From Candidatus Woesearchaeota archaeon (GTDB taxonomy: Archaea > Nanobdellota > Nanobdellia > SCGC-AAA011-G17 > UBA489), in contig JABIKK010000008.1 in assembly GCA_018655015.1 (NCBI GenBank), positions 72,791 to 126,550 on the forward strand: a stretch of DNA of 53,760 bases, in the 5' to 3' direction. This document shows positions 16,617 through 24,283 of the stretch, piece after piece. The notes under the pieces were generated by a model that was not told the DNA's origin, did no database searches, and worked only from the letters and a program-made list of their open reading frames with translations. The position numbers and the translations under genes are program-made. Numbering within the stretch: position 1 is the stretch's first letter; each line of letters starts with the position of its first letter.

Positions 16617-16626
16617 TTTATATATT
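16617..16626 (+). promoter_or_regulatory. TATA box of the Gly/Tyr-rich gene
   Basis: TTTATATATT centred about 25 nt before ATG 16646; no Shine-Dalgarno sequence, so a leaderless transcript is expected. Confidence 0.55.
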
Positions 16627-16645
16627 AAATTTAGTTCTTGAAATT

Positions 16646-17047
16646 ATGAAAAAAGGCTTAATTTTAATTGGACTTTTAGCAATATTTGCACTTTTTAGTA
16701 CAATGGATGTTAGTGCTTATATGGGCTGGGAAACTTGGCCTGCTTACGGAACTTCTAACTATCATAGGTACGGAAGTTATAGTAATTCTGGACCTTCTTA
16801 CGGTTATGGATATGGTGGTTACTATGGAAGTTATGGTGGATATGGAAGATGTCCTGGATACTTCGGTTCATATAATAGATGTGGAACTAATGCTTATGCA
16901 GTTTCAAACTCATATCATAAAAGTGGAGATTTAACTTCATTATCAAGAAGTAATTTAGAAAGTACTTATGGTTTAGTTAGCAATAATCCTTATGCTTATG
17001 GATTAGCTTCTAATACAAATGATTATAGGGCATGGGAAAGAAATTAG
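16646..17047 (+). CDS. Small secreted Gly/Tyr-rich protein
   Basis: A 133-residue protein with a clear Sec signal peptide (MKKGLILIGLLAIFALFSTM, likely cut after VSA at ~24). The mature N-terminal half is a low-complexity tract of Gly, Tyr and Ser with repeated YGG/GSYGGYG units (~residues 43-70) and two cysteines (RCPGYF, NRCGTN). The C-terminal half is polar (SLSRSNLESTYGLVSNNP). Such tracts occur in adhesive, cell-wall or phase-separating proteins; the role here is unknown. The next gene starts directly after its stop. Confidence 0.75.
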   Translation: MKKGLILIGLLAIFALFSTMDVSAYMGWETWPAYGTSNYHRYGSYSNSGPSYGYGYGGYYGSYGGYGRCPGYFGSYNRCGTNAYAVSNSYHKSGDLTSLSRSNLESTYGLVSNNPYAYGLASNTNDYRAWERN

Positions 17048-17491
17048 GTGTTTATTTTGGCTGATTTTTCTTTAGGATATTTAACAAAGTTCTTACCTAG
17101 TACATCTCACAATAGTTTTATTTTGGATGCATCTCTAACAGGAGATAACGGTATTGGGTTTAATGGGGTTGAAGGTTTAGAAGGTTTAGTAATTGCACCC
17201 ATAAGATTGAGAACAAATACTCAACCAAGAAGAAATGTAGATTACTTGGAAATTGCTTTATATGGAAATACTTATACTGCTGAAGATAAAGTTCTAAAAC
17301 CTTGGAGTAAATTAGAAACCACTCCTGGCGGCTTAATATTGGTATCTCCAGAATTAGTTGGAGAGATATTAAGTCCTTCAAAAGTCAGGTTTGGTGAAAC
17401 TATCCCTGACAAAATAAATCGAGATGTATTGATAGTCAATTGCGATGATCACTTAGAATTGTGGAATCCTGCTGATTGGAAAAGGTATTAA
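17048..17491 (+). CDS. Hypothetical protein with a MraZ-like C-terminal signature
   Basis: About 147 residues starting at GTG directly after the preceding stop (TTG 17057 is an alternative). It has no signal peptide. The last ~25 residues, DVLIVNCDDHLELWNPADW, closely resemble the end of MraZ/AbrB repeats (VVIVG-x-x-x-x-LEIWDPExW), which are DNA-binding. The remainder (GGLILVSPELVGEIL...) could form a second beta unit, but the full MraZ pattern is not evident. Why it would follow a secreted protein is unclear. It overlaps the convergent gene by 4 bp (TTAA). Confidence 0.6.
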   Translation: MFILADFSLGYLTKFLPSTSHNSFILDASLTGDNGIGFNGVEGLEGLVIAPIRLRTNTQPRRNVDYLEIALYGNTYTAEDKVLKPWSKLETTPGGLILVSPELVGEILSPSKVRFGETIPDKINRDVLIVNCDDHLELWNPADWKRY

Positions 17492-17886
17492 ACAAAATCT
17501 ATTCTGCTTAACTTCATTTGATCTAAAGGGCTTATCTGAAATTCTTCCCTTATATTCATTAAATTTGTTTCATAGACTTTTAAAATATCATTTATTGTAT
17601 CCTGTGATGTGAAGAAGAATTCTGTGCTCATTAAGTCTGCGCATATTTTTAGTGGATCGATGTAATCTAAAATTTCAAAAGCCCTGTCAGAAATTTGTGA
17701 TAATTTTTCAATATGTGGACGACTCCCATTTGATATGTTTGATTTAATCTCTTCTAATTTTTGAAGACCTTTTTCTGTAGGGGGCGTGTTTTTTAATAGT
17801 CCTGACTTGTAATAGCTAAGTAACAAGTATTCTCTATAGATGCCGTTTATTTTAAATTTAATTGCGTTTTTATTCGAGTCTGACAT
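17488..17886 (-). CDS. Hypothetical helical protein, 132 aa
   Basis: A soluble, probably all-helical protein with no recognised family. It begins MSDSNKNAIKFKINGIYREY and contains charged helices such as EKGLQKLEEIKSNIS and SQDTINDILKVYETNLMNIREE. The first helix followed by a Y/L-rich segment (YLLLSYYKSGLLKN) has a winged-helix feel, but no clear recognition helix is visible. It is the last gene of the leftward run that includes dedA and rlmH, 24 bp after dedA. Confidence 0.6.
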   Translation of the reverse strand: MSDSNKNAIKFKINGIYREYLLLSYYKSGLLKNTPPTEKGLQKLEEIKSNISNGSRPHIEKLSQISDRAFEILDYIDPLKICADLMSTEFFFTSQDTINDILKVYETNLMNIREEFQISPLDQMKLSRIDFV

Positions 17887-17910
17887 AGAAAATAAGAGTT
17901 TTGTAAATTA

Positions 17911-18546
17911 TTAAGCCTTGTTGTTTTTTAACCTTTTATTCCAAATTATGTAAACTAGCACTAGGGCCACTGCAAATGTAATTGCGAAGGTTGTTAACAT
18001 GCTAACGTTTCTTTGTAGGAGGTCTAAATTATTTCCAAATATGAATCCTAGATAAGTCAATATGAATACCCAGATTGCTGCTCCAATTGTGGTAAATAGT
18101 GAAAACCTCAAAAAATTCATTCTTGCGAATCCAGCAGGAATAGATATCAATTGCCTTATTATGGGTATTAACCTTCCTACAAAAATTGTTATTTCTCCAT
18201 GTTTTTTGAAGTATTTCTCTGTTTTTTCTAATCCTTTTGCACTGATAAGAAATATTTTACTATAACCATCTAAGAATTTGTTGGATATGCCTTTACTTAT
18301 ACAATATGCTATGTAATAATTAATAGATGCTCCAACCAAACTTCCCAATGTTCCGATTAGGATTACTGATGTCCAAGTCATTTCTCCTAATGCAATTAAA
18401 ATCCCTGCAGGAACTAAAATTAGTTCGCTTGGAAATGGGATGAATGTACTTTCAATAGTCATTAATAGAAATATACCTAGATATCCCCATGAACCGATAG
18501 TTGTAACTAAGAACATTATTAGTGCAGAAATTAGTTCAGAGATCAT
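17911..18546 (-). CDS. DedA (SNARE-associated) family membrane protein
   Basis: A 211-residue inner-membrane protein of the DedA/VTT superfamily, related to lipid scramblases and undecaprenyl-phosphate/phospholipid flippases. Signatures are IESTFIPFPSELILVPAG near the start, LGSLVGASINYYIAYCIS, and the conserved re-entrant loop GRLIPIIRQLISIPAGFARM. Five hydrophobic segments are visible. In an archaeon a polyprenyl-phosphate carrier for glycosylation is a plausible cargo, but this is not shown. The ATG overlaps the rlmH stop as ATGA, so the two are coupled. Confidence 0.9.
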   Translation of the reverse strand: MISELISALIMFLVTTIGSWGYLGIFLLMTIESTFIPFPSELILVPAGILIALGEMTWTSVILIGTLGSLVGASINYYIAYCISKGISNKFLDGYSKIFLISAKGLEKTEKYFKKHGEITIFVGRLIPIIRQLISIPAGFARMNFLRFSLFTTIGAAIWVFILTYLGFIFGNNLDLLQRNVSMLTTFAITFAVALVLVYIIWNKRLKNNKA

Positions 18547-18977
18547 TTGTGATAACTTCCTCCGCGGATTATTTTTTGTGCTCTATAAATTTGTTCTATT
18601 AAAAATAATCTTGCCATTTCATGGAGAAAAGTCATTCCTGAGAGAGATAATACTTCATTAGACTTATCTTTGACTTCTTTTGTTAATCCTTCCGGTCCAC
18701 CGATTATAAAAACTAAATCTTGTTCTTGCATTTTATATCTTTCTGAGAATTCAATTGAAGTGAATTGTTTTCCTTCTTCTGATAGAGTAATTATCTTGGA
18801 ACGTTCTCTTTTTTTTATTAATTCTAGTACTTTTTTTGATTCTTCTTTTATGTTTGAATCTTTAATCTCAGTGACTTCTAACTTACATAGGGGTCTTAGT
18901 CTTGCTAGAAAAGTTTCTATTGCTTCTTTAATATAATTCTCTTTAATTTTTCCCACGCAAATAATTTCTGTTTTCAT
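18543..18977 (-). CDS. rlmH: 23S rRNA pseudouridine-1915 N3-methyltransferase-like SPOUT enzyme
   Basis: A 144-residue protein close to the typical RlmH length. RlmH methylates N3 of pseudouridine 1915 in helix 69 of the large rRNA. Visible are the start IICVGKIKENYIKEAI, the SPOUT cofactor region VFIIGGPEGL (trefoil knot), LSGMTFLHEMARLFLIEQIYRA and the C-terminal GGSYHK. RlmH is mainly bacterial, so its presence among archaeal genes is notable. It lies 3 bp after the U32 gene and overlaps dedA. Confidence 0.92.
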   Translation of the reverse strand: MKTEIICVGKIKENYIKEAIETFLARLRPLCKLEVTEIKDSNIKEESKKVLELIKKRERSKIITLSEEGKQFTSIEFSERYKMQEQDLVFIIGGPEGLTKEVKDKSNEVLSLSGMTFLHEMARLFLIEQIYRAQKIIRGGSYHK

Positions 18978-18979
18978 TT

Positions 18980-20305
18980 TTAGTCCATGCCTTTATCGTT
19001 TCCTAAGAATTTAAATGGTTTATGTATCCCTTGTTTTTCATATTGTTTTTTTATGTTTTCTTCGTCTTCATTTACATCCCTTTTTACTAGTTTGTAGACT
19101 GTGTCTGAGACCCTTACCTTCTTTTCTGTTTTAAATGTAACCTCGTCCCCTCTCTTAGTCTTTATTGTCGGTTTTTCATCAACCCATAAATCTGGGACTT
19201 TTATTTCATAATATCCTGTTGTTGGGCCTGTGAAGAAGATAGTATCTCCCTTTGATATGGATTCTTGTTCGATTATAATCGATGCTATTCCTGTTTTTGA
19301 GAAATAATTGTTTACTTTTCCAACTTTTATTTTCTTTTCTGTTGCACTTGAACCATAGAACTTAGTCCATGAATCATTAGTAGGTGTGCCTAGGAAGAAA
19401 TTTGTTGAAAAGCCTCTGTTGAACACTTTTTCTAAATCCTTTACTAATTTTAGTGCTTCTTTTTGATTGAATTTTTTATTTTTGATTAGTTCTATTGCTG
19501 TTCTGTATGTTTTTGTTACAGTGTGGACATATTCTGGCCCCTTTGCACGGCCTTCAATTTTGAATACATCTATTCCTGCATCAATTAGTTGATCTAATAT
19601 TGGTACTGTGCAGAGATCTTTTGGAGACATAACGTAATCTTCTCCTAGTATGAATTCCCTTCTTGGGTCTTCAATATCAATTATTTTGTATTTTTTCCTA
19701 CATTCTTGTAGGCACTGACCTCTGTTTGCAGATAACCTGTTGTGGTGTTGGCTCATGAAACATCTTCCTGAATAAGCCACACATAAAGAACCATGTACAA
19801 ATGTTTCTAATTCTATCTCTCTACCTTTGTAATTTAATTTGTCCTGTTTTATTTTTTTCTTTATTTCTTTTATCTGTTCCAATGTACATTCTCTTGCAAG
19901 AACAATTCTTGGTGAAAAATTTGAAAAGAATTTAACTGCTTCGTAATTTGAGACTGATTCTTGTGTGCTTATATGGACTTCAATGTCTTTTTCATTACAA
20001 ATCTGTACTACTGACATATCCGCTGCAATTATTGCATCAACTTTTGCTTTTTTTGCTTCATCTAAAATTTCTTTTACCTTTGCTAACTCGTGATCGTAGA
20101 TTAATGTGTTTAATGCAAGAAAACCTTTTACATTATTTTTATGTAATTTATCCATAACTTTTTTTAATTCTGAAATATCAAAGTTTCTTGCTGATGAGGA
20201 TCTCATATTGATCCATTTTATACCAAAATAAACTGAATCTGCTCCCGCATTTATTGCAGTAGTAAGTGTTTCCCAATCTCCTACAGGTGCTAAAAGTTCT
20301 GCCAT
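18980..20305 (-). CDS. U32 family protein, TrhP/RlhA-like RNA hydroxylase
   Basis: A 441-residue member of the family named peptidase U32 but now known to include TrhP (5-hydroxyuridine at tRNA position 34) and RlhA (23S rRNA C2501 hydroxylation). The N-terminus MAELLAPVGDWETLTTAINA with ADSVYFG is the family start; HISTQESVSNY and ETFVHGSLCVAYSGRC follow. Four conserved cysteines (C in GSLC, GRC, GQC, QEC) are spaced as in TrhP and probably hold an iron-sulfur centre. The C-terminal ~100 residues form a small beta domain. The upstream pheST and downstream rlmH support a role in RNA modification. tRNA versus rRNA target cannot be decided. Confidence 0.85.
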   Translation of the reverse strand: MAELLAPVGDWETLTTAINAGADSVYFGIKWINMRSSSARNFDISELKKVMDKLHKNNVKGFLALNTLIYDHELAKVKEILDEAKKAKVDAIIAADMSVVQICNEKDIEVHISTQESVSNYEAVKFFSNFSPRIVLARECTLEQIKEIKKKIKQDKLNYKGREIELETFVHGSLCVAYSGRCFMSQHHNRLSANRGQCLQECRKKYKIIDIEDPRREFILGEDYVMSPKDLCTVPILDQLIDAGIDVFKIEGRAKGPEYVHTVTKTYRTAIELIKNKKFNQKEALKLVKDLEKVFNRGFSTNFFLGTPTNDSWTKFYGSSATEKKIKVGKVNNYFSKTGIASIIIEQESISKGDTIFFTGPTTGYYEIKVPDLWVDEKPTIKTKRGDEVTFKTEKKVRVSDTVYKLVKRDVNEDEENIKKQYEKQGIHKPFKFLGNDKGMD

Positions 20306-20344
20306 TTTTCTTAAAATGGGGTTTTAAGCTCCGTATTTAAGTTT

Positions 20345-21958
20345 TTAGTTTAGAATTTTATGTATCTCTGAGAGGTTTAGTTCTATTGCAGCTACAGGCA
20401 TGTCCATATTGAAATTTTTAATTACTTCTGGATGTAACTCTCCGATGTAAGCTACTTTTTTATTATTAATAGAAACTCTTGCTACACGTCCTGGAATGAA
20501 AGAATCGTGCTCAGTGTTCTCATATTTTGGGATTAAACCTAAACTTGAGAATATTGCATCTAATACTTTTCTTGCCTCTGTGAAATCTGTATTGTGATTA
20601 CAAAGAGTTATTCCTAATCTTGTTGGTTCTTCAATGTTGATTCCTTTCCTTATGAAAACCTTTCCCATTTCAAATAGGTTTTGAGGATATTCATTATGCC
20701 TATTGATTTTTAGAATGTTCATTAATGAAGGGATTATCCAAGGCCTTAGGACATTATATTCATTGCTTATTGAATTGATTACTTTTACTGTTTGAACTTT
20801 TGTGTTCATCTTAGTGGTTTCATCTTCTTTGTTAGATAAGTGATAACTTGAAACTTCTTGTAAGTTTAAACCAATGCAGATTTCTCCAATTTGATTTTTG
20901 AATCTCTCAAAGGGTTCTTCTTCTGCAATTGTTGAAATATTTGGAAGAGATGTTTTGAAGTTGTTGTATCCATATGCAATTGCTATGTCTTCAGTTATAT
21001 CTACTTCACTTAGAATATCTGCCCTATATGCAGGATAAAGCATCGTCGAATTTGATTGTGAATAGCTTAAGCCCATTTTTGAAGCTAATTTAGATATTTG
21101 TGACTTTGCCAAGTTGGTTCCTAATAGTTTGTTTAATCTGTTAATATTTATCTTTATTTTTTTTGGATTTAAGTTTGGAGTGTTGTTTACAGAGTATATT
21201 TTTCCGCCACGATCTACTAATGCGGTTACTAGAATGTTTAAGGCTTGATCAATTGCGATTGGATCTGTGCCTGTTAAGTCTAAGAAAATGTCTTTTGTGT
21301 CGATTGTAACTTTAGTTTCTTCTGAGTTTATTATTGGAGGCATACTAAGAACTTGATCTTTTGCATCAATCCAAATAGGTACTTCTTTTTTATTTAGTAA
21401 GTGTGCATAATCTTTTCCTTTTGGATGCTCTTCAAGTATTCTTTGTATTGTTTTTTCTTGTCTGTCTTCTAATGCTCTAAATTTGAATGATTTAGGTTTT
21501 GTTGTGTATGTTAATGGGAATCTTATTTTTGACAAATCATGAACGCCCATTGCAACCTTCTTTCTGTTTCTTCCATGGGTTGTGTGTAATTTATCTTGTA
21601 GGTTCATTAAACTTAGTAATGAATCCTTGTTGAATTTTAATCCTTTTACAACTGCAGCAGTGCAGTAAGGCCTTACGCTTTTTACTTTTGAATCAACTTT
21701 GTATTTGTAGTTGGATTTATTTACTTTGTATGTTTTTAGCCCTGTTTTGATCCCTAAGAACGAAGACATCGCTCTTGCAAACCCTTCTTCTGATAACATA
21801 TCTGGCCTGTTTGGGAAGATTTCTACCTCTATTTCGTTTTTGCTAATGTGTTCTAAATCTGTTCCCATTAGTGGGATTGCTTCTGATAGTTGTTTATCTG
21901 AGATATTTTTGCCTATCAATTTCAGCGTATCTTTTTTATTTAATGTTATTTTTGGCAT
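20345..21958 (-). CDS. pheT: Phenylalanyl-tRNA synthetase beta subunit, archaeal type
   Basis: Non-catalytic, editing subunit of the (alpha-beta)2 enzyme that charges tRNA-Phe. At 537 residues it matches the short archaeal/eukaryotic form, without the N-terminal EMAP-like domain of bacterial PheT. The B3/4 editing region includes MGVHDLSKIRFPLTY; EIFPNRPDMLSEEGFARAM lies near the start, and the B5 region holds YPAYRADILSEVDITEDIAI. It starts 1 bp after the pheS stop (TAA-A-ATG), so both subunits are made from one message. Confidence 0.95.
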   Translation of the reverse strand: MPKITLNKKDTLKLIGKNISDKQLSEAIPLMGTDLEHISKNEIEVEIFPNRPDMLSEEGFARAMSSFLGIKTGLKTYKVNKSNYKYKVDSKVKSVRPYCTAAVVKGLKFNKDSLLSLMNLQDKLHTTHGRNRKKVAMGVHDLSKIRFPLTYTTKPKSFKFRALEDRQEKTIQRILEEHPKGKDYAHLLNKKEVPIWIDAKDQVLSMPPIINSEETKVTIDTKDIFLDLTGTDPIAIDQALNILVTALVDRGGKIYSVNNTPNLNPKKIKININRLNKLLGTNLAKSQISKLASKMGLSYSQSNSTMLYPAYRADILSEVDITEDIAIAYGYNNFKTSLPNISTIAEEEPFERFKNQIGEICIGLNLQEVSSYHLSNKEDETTKMNTKVQTVKVINSISNEYNVLRPWIIPSLMNILKINRHNEYPQNLFEMGKVFIRKGINIEEPTRLGITLCNHNTDFTEARKVLDAIFSSLGLIPKYENTEHDSFIPGRVARVSINNKKVAYIGELHPEVIKNFNMDMPVAAIELNLSEIHKILN

Positions 21959-21959
21959 T

Positions 21960-23456
21960 TTAGTTTAACCATACCTTTGATGTTCTTAGTTGTTTTAGAT
22001 CGTTTTTGTATAAGTCTCTGATATCTGTTATGTCATAGTATTGGGAGATTCCTCTTTCTAATCCTTGACCCCATGCTAATACTGGGATGTCTTTTCCAAG
22101 TAAGGGTATTACAACTTCTGGCCTTAGTATACCTGCACCACCTAATTCAACCCATTTCTTTTTCTTGGGATGGAACACATCTATTTCTAATCCGGGTTCT
22201 ACATATGGGAAATATCCTGGCCTAAATCTTATTTGGTCTTCATTATATCCTAACTTTTTGTAGAACTGTTTTAGGTAGCCCATGAGATCTCTGAAATTTG
22301 CATTTGGGTCAACCACAAAACCTTCAACCTGTATTAGTTCGAATAAGTGTGACCAGTCTAAGGCTTCATTTCTAAATACTTTTGATACTGAGAAGAATTT
22401 AGATGGAATATCTGCATCTTTTAAGTTTGCTAATGTTTTTGCACTTACAACTGTTGTGTGGGTTCGGAGAATCTTTTCTTTTGCTATTTTTTCATCCCAT
22501 TTATAGTTCCATTTTGACTCATGTTCTTTTTTTACCTTGTTTACTAGTTTTTTATCTGGGAGTTTTGCTGTTCCTTCTACAAAGAATGTGTCATGCATTT
22601 CTCTTGCAGGGTGGTCTTGTGGGGTGAATAGGGCATCGAAGTTCCAGAATGAGGACTCGACAATTGGTCCTGGCATTTCCTTAAATCCCATATCTAGCCA
22701 AACTTTTCTAATGTTATTTGTTGCCTGCGATACAATATGCCTCTTTGCTGCGTAGGAGGCTCCTGTTGATGCCGAAACATCGTACCTTCTGAATTTTTTA
22801 TCTTTCCAAGAATTGGTTTTAATTATCTCAGGTGTTAGAGAATCGATTAAGTCTAGGTTTAATTTTGATTGGGATAGTTTTTTACCTAAGTCATTTATTT
22901 TTACAGTGTATATCTTTTTTGTGTTAAGTTTGATTATTTCTTTTCTTTTTTGTAGGTCTTTTAGTATGTTTAGTTCGTTAGTTGAAAGTTTACTTTTCTC
23001 TTTTGGAAGGCTTTTTAAGAAATCTTCATTAATTGTTGAGTTTATGTAATTCTTCCCTAAATTTGTTAAAGATATCTCTTTCCCAAGATTTATGAATCCA
23101 TTTCTTTTAAGAAATCCTAAGGATATTGAAGTTTCATCTTTGTCTAATTTTGCTATTTCCCTTATCTTATCTAATGCCTTTGATGATTCTAAGATTGCTT
23201 TTAGAAATCTTTTCTCAGGAAATCCTTTCTCAAGATAATCTGTTCCGTTTTTATCTATATCAATAGTGTCTATTTTTGTTTGTTCTAAGTTAAGTGCCTC
23301 TTTTGTTTCAAGCCATTGTAATGCCCTCATAACTTCTACTTCCTTCATATTTGAGGTTTTTGCAATGTCCCTTGCGGTTTGGTTATCTTTAAGATGCTTA
23401 AGAACTTGTCTTTCTAATGGATGTAAGGACTCTAACACCTCATCGAATTTTTTCAT
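21960..23456 (-). CDS. pheS: Phenylalanyl-tRNA synthetase alpha subunit
   Basis: Catalytic subunit of PheRS, 498 residues. The first ~90 residues are winged-helix-like (LERQVLKHLKDNQTARDIAK), as in archaeal/eukaryotic alpha subunits, which use three such folds for tRNA contact. The class II catalytic core begins around residue 215: GFKEMPGPIVESSFWNFDAL, FTPQDHPAREMHDTF, then LFELIQVEGFVVD, and motif 3 at LGGAGILRPEV and LAWGQGLERG. It heads the leftward run pheS-pheT-U32-rlmH-dedA and shares a 62-bp divergent promoter region with the FKBP gene. Confidence 0.95.
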   Translation of the reverse strand: MKKFDEVLESLHPLERQVLKHLKDNQTARDIAKTSNMKEVEVMRALQWLETKEALNLEQTKIDTIDIDKNGTDYLEKGFPEKRFLKAILESSKALDKIREIAKLDKDETSISLGFLKRNGFINLGKEISLTNLGKNYINSTINEDFLKSLPKEKSKLSTNELNILKDLQKRKEIIKLNTKKIYTVKINDLGKKLSQSKLNLDLIDSLTPEIIKTNSWKDKKFRRYDVSASTGASYAAKRHIVSQATNNIRKVWLDMGFKEMPGPIVESSFWNFDALFTPQDHPAREMHDTFFVEGTAKLPDKKLVNKVKKEHESKWNYKWDEKIAKEKILRTHTTVVSAKTLANLKDADIPSKFFSVSKVFRNEALDWSHLFELIQVEGFVVDPNANFRDLMGYLKQFYKKLGYNEDQIRFRPGYFPYVEPGLEIDVFHPKKKKWVELGGAGILRPEVVIPLLGKDIPVLAWGQGLERGISQYYDITDIRDLYKNDLKQLRTSKVWLN

Positions 23457-23518
23457 ATGCTTTTAGTAGGCTATATCTTTATAAATGTTACACAGAATCT
23501 TTTTTTTGGTGATAATGC

Positions 23519-24124
23519 ATGGCTAAAAAGAGAGCTGTTAAGAAGGGAACAAGAAAGACCGCTTCAAAAAAGTCGGTGACTAAAGCGCCTGTTAAAGGGA
23601 AATCTGGTAGACAGATTAAGTCTAAATGTTATAAGCCTGTATTCGTTATGGCTTTGGTTGTAATTGTTCTTGGATTTTTAATAATCGGAGGAAACGGAAA
23701 CATGATTGAAAAAGGAAGCAAGATAAAACTTCATTACAAGGGAACTCTTGAAGATGGTACTGTATTTGATTCTTCTGAAGGAAAAGATCCTTTAGAGTTT
23801 GAAGTTGGTGCAGGAGCAGTTATTGCTGGATTTGATGAAGGTGTAATTGGTATGAAGAAGGGAGAAAAGAAAACAATTAATATCCCTGCCGATAAAGCTT
23901 ATGGTCAATATGATGAGAAAAGGATGGGTGAATACCCTAAGGCTAATGTTCCTAAGGATATGGAATTAAAGGTCGGAGCAAAGATGTTCTTACAATCCCC
24001 TGATGGTGGAGTAGCTTTAGCAACTATTAAAGAGATTAAAGATGATGTGGTTGTTTTAGATTTGAATCATCCATTAGCTGGAAAAAATCTTACTTTTGAA
24101 GTTGAGATCATAGAGGTTAATTAA
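23519..24124 (+). CDS. Membrane-anchored FKBP-type (SlyD-like) peptidyl-prolyl isomerase
   Basis: A 201-residue prolyl isomerase/chaperone. Residues 1-39 are a very lysine-rich cytoplasmic tail (MAKKRAVKKGTRKTASKK), 40-60 a membrane anchor (PVFVMALVVIVLGFLIIGG), and the isomerase domain follows: KGSKIKLHYKGTLEDGTVFD, GVIGMKKGEKK, an insert-in-flap segment typical of SlyD/archaeal FKBPs, and LDLNHPLAGKNLTFEVEI. The enzyme domain faces outward, so it may fold exported proteins such as the surface proteins in this window. GGTGAT lies 7 nt before the ATG. The stop codon lies in a 20-bp palindrome. Confidence 0.92.
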   Translation: MAKKRAVKKGTRKTASKKSVTKAPVKGKSGRQIKSKCYKPVFVMALVVIVLGFLIIGGNGNMIEKGSKIKLHYKGTLEDGTVFDSSEGKDPLEFEVGAGAVIAGFDEGVIGMKKGEKKTINIPADKAYGQYDEKRMGEYPKANVPKDMELKVGAKMFLQSPDGGVALATIKEIKDDVVVLDLNHPLAGKNLTFEVEIIEVN

Positions 24125-24130
24125 CCTCTA
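24111..24130 (+). terminator. 20-bp perfect palindrome at the FKBP stop, followed by T runs
   Basis: TAGAGGTTAATTAACCTCTA is a perfect 20-bp palindrome spanning the last codons and stop of the FKBP gene, followed by TTTACTATTTTTTAG. A hairpin plus T-rich tail suits transcription termination. A protein-binding site is the alternative, because a fully self-complementary hairpin would need to open a loop. Confidence 0.45.
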
Positions 24131-24283
24131 TTTACTATTTTTTAGAAATTAATATAAATAGTTTTGTTTTTTAGATTCTATGTAGTTAGATTGTCGGTAT
24201 TAGTCTTTGGATTGATGATGTTCCCTTTCGCGAAGGAACTAAAAACAAAAACGATTATAAAGTAGGATTTCTTTAATTTACCT
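24131..24283 (+). other. Gap with second promoter and a possible short RNA or micro-ORF
   Basis: AATATAAATA (24151-24160) looks like a TATA box, but the next gene has its own at 24254-24262, about 27 nt before its ATG. The ~75 nt between could be a separate small transcript. It contains a bulged hairpin (GTTCC...GGAAC at 24219-24239) and an open frame from TTG 24191 to TAG 24265 encoding 24 residues with FGLMMFPFAKELK. C-box-like TGATGA is present, but no matching D box was found. Identity undecided. Confidence 0.3.

Noticed and set aside
24205-24240. C/D-box sRNA because of TGATGATG
   Set aside because: A C-box-like word is present, but no D box (CTGA) or D'/C' pair follows at the usual distances.
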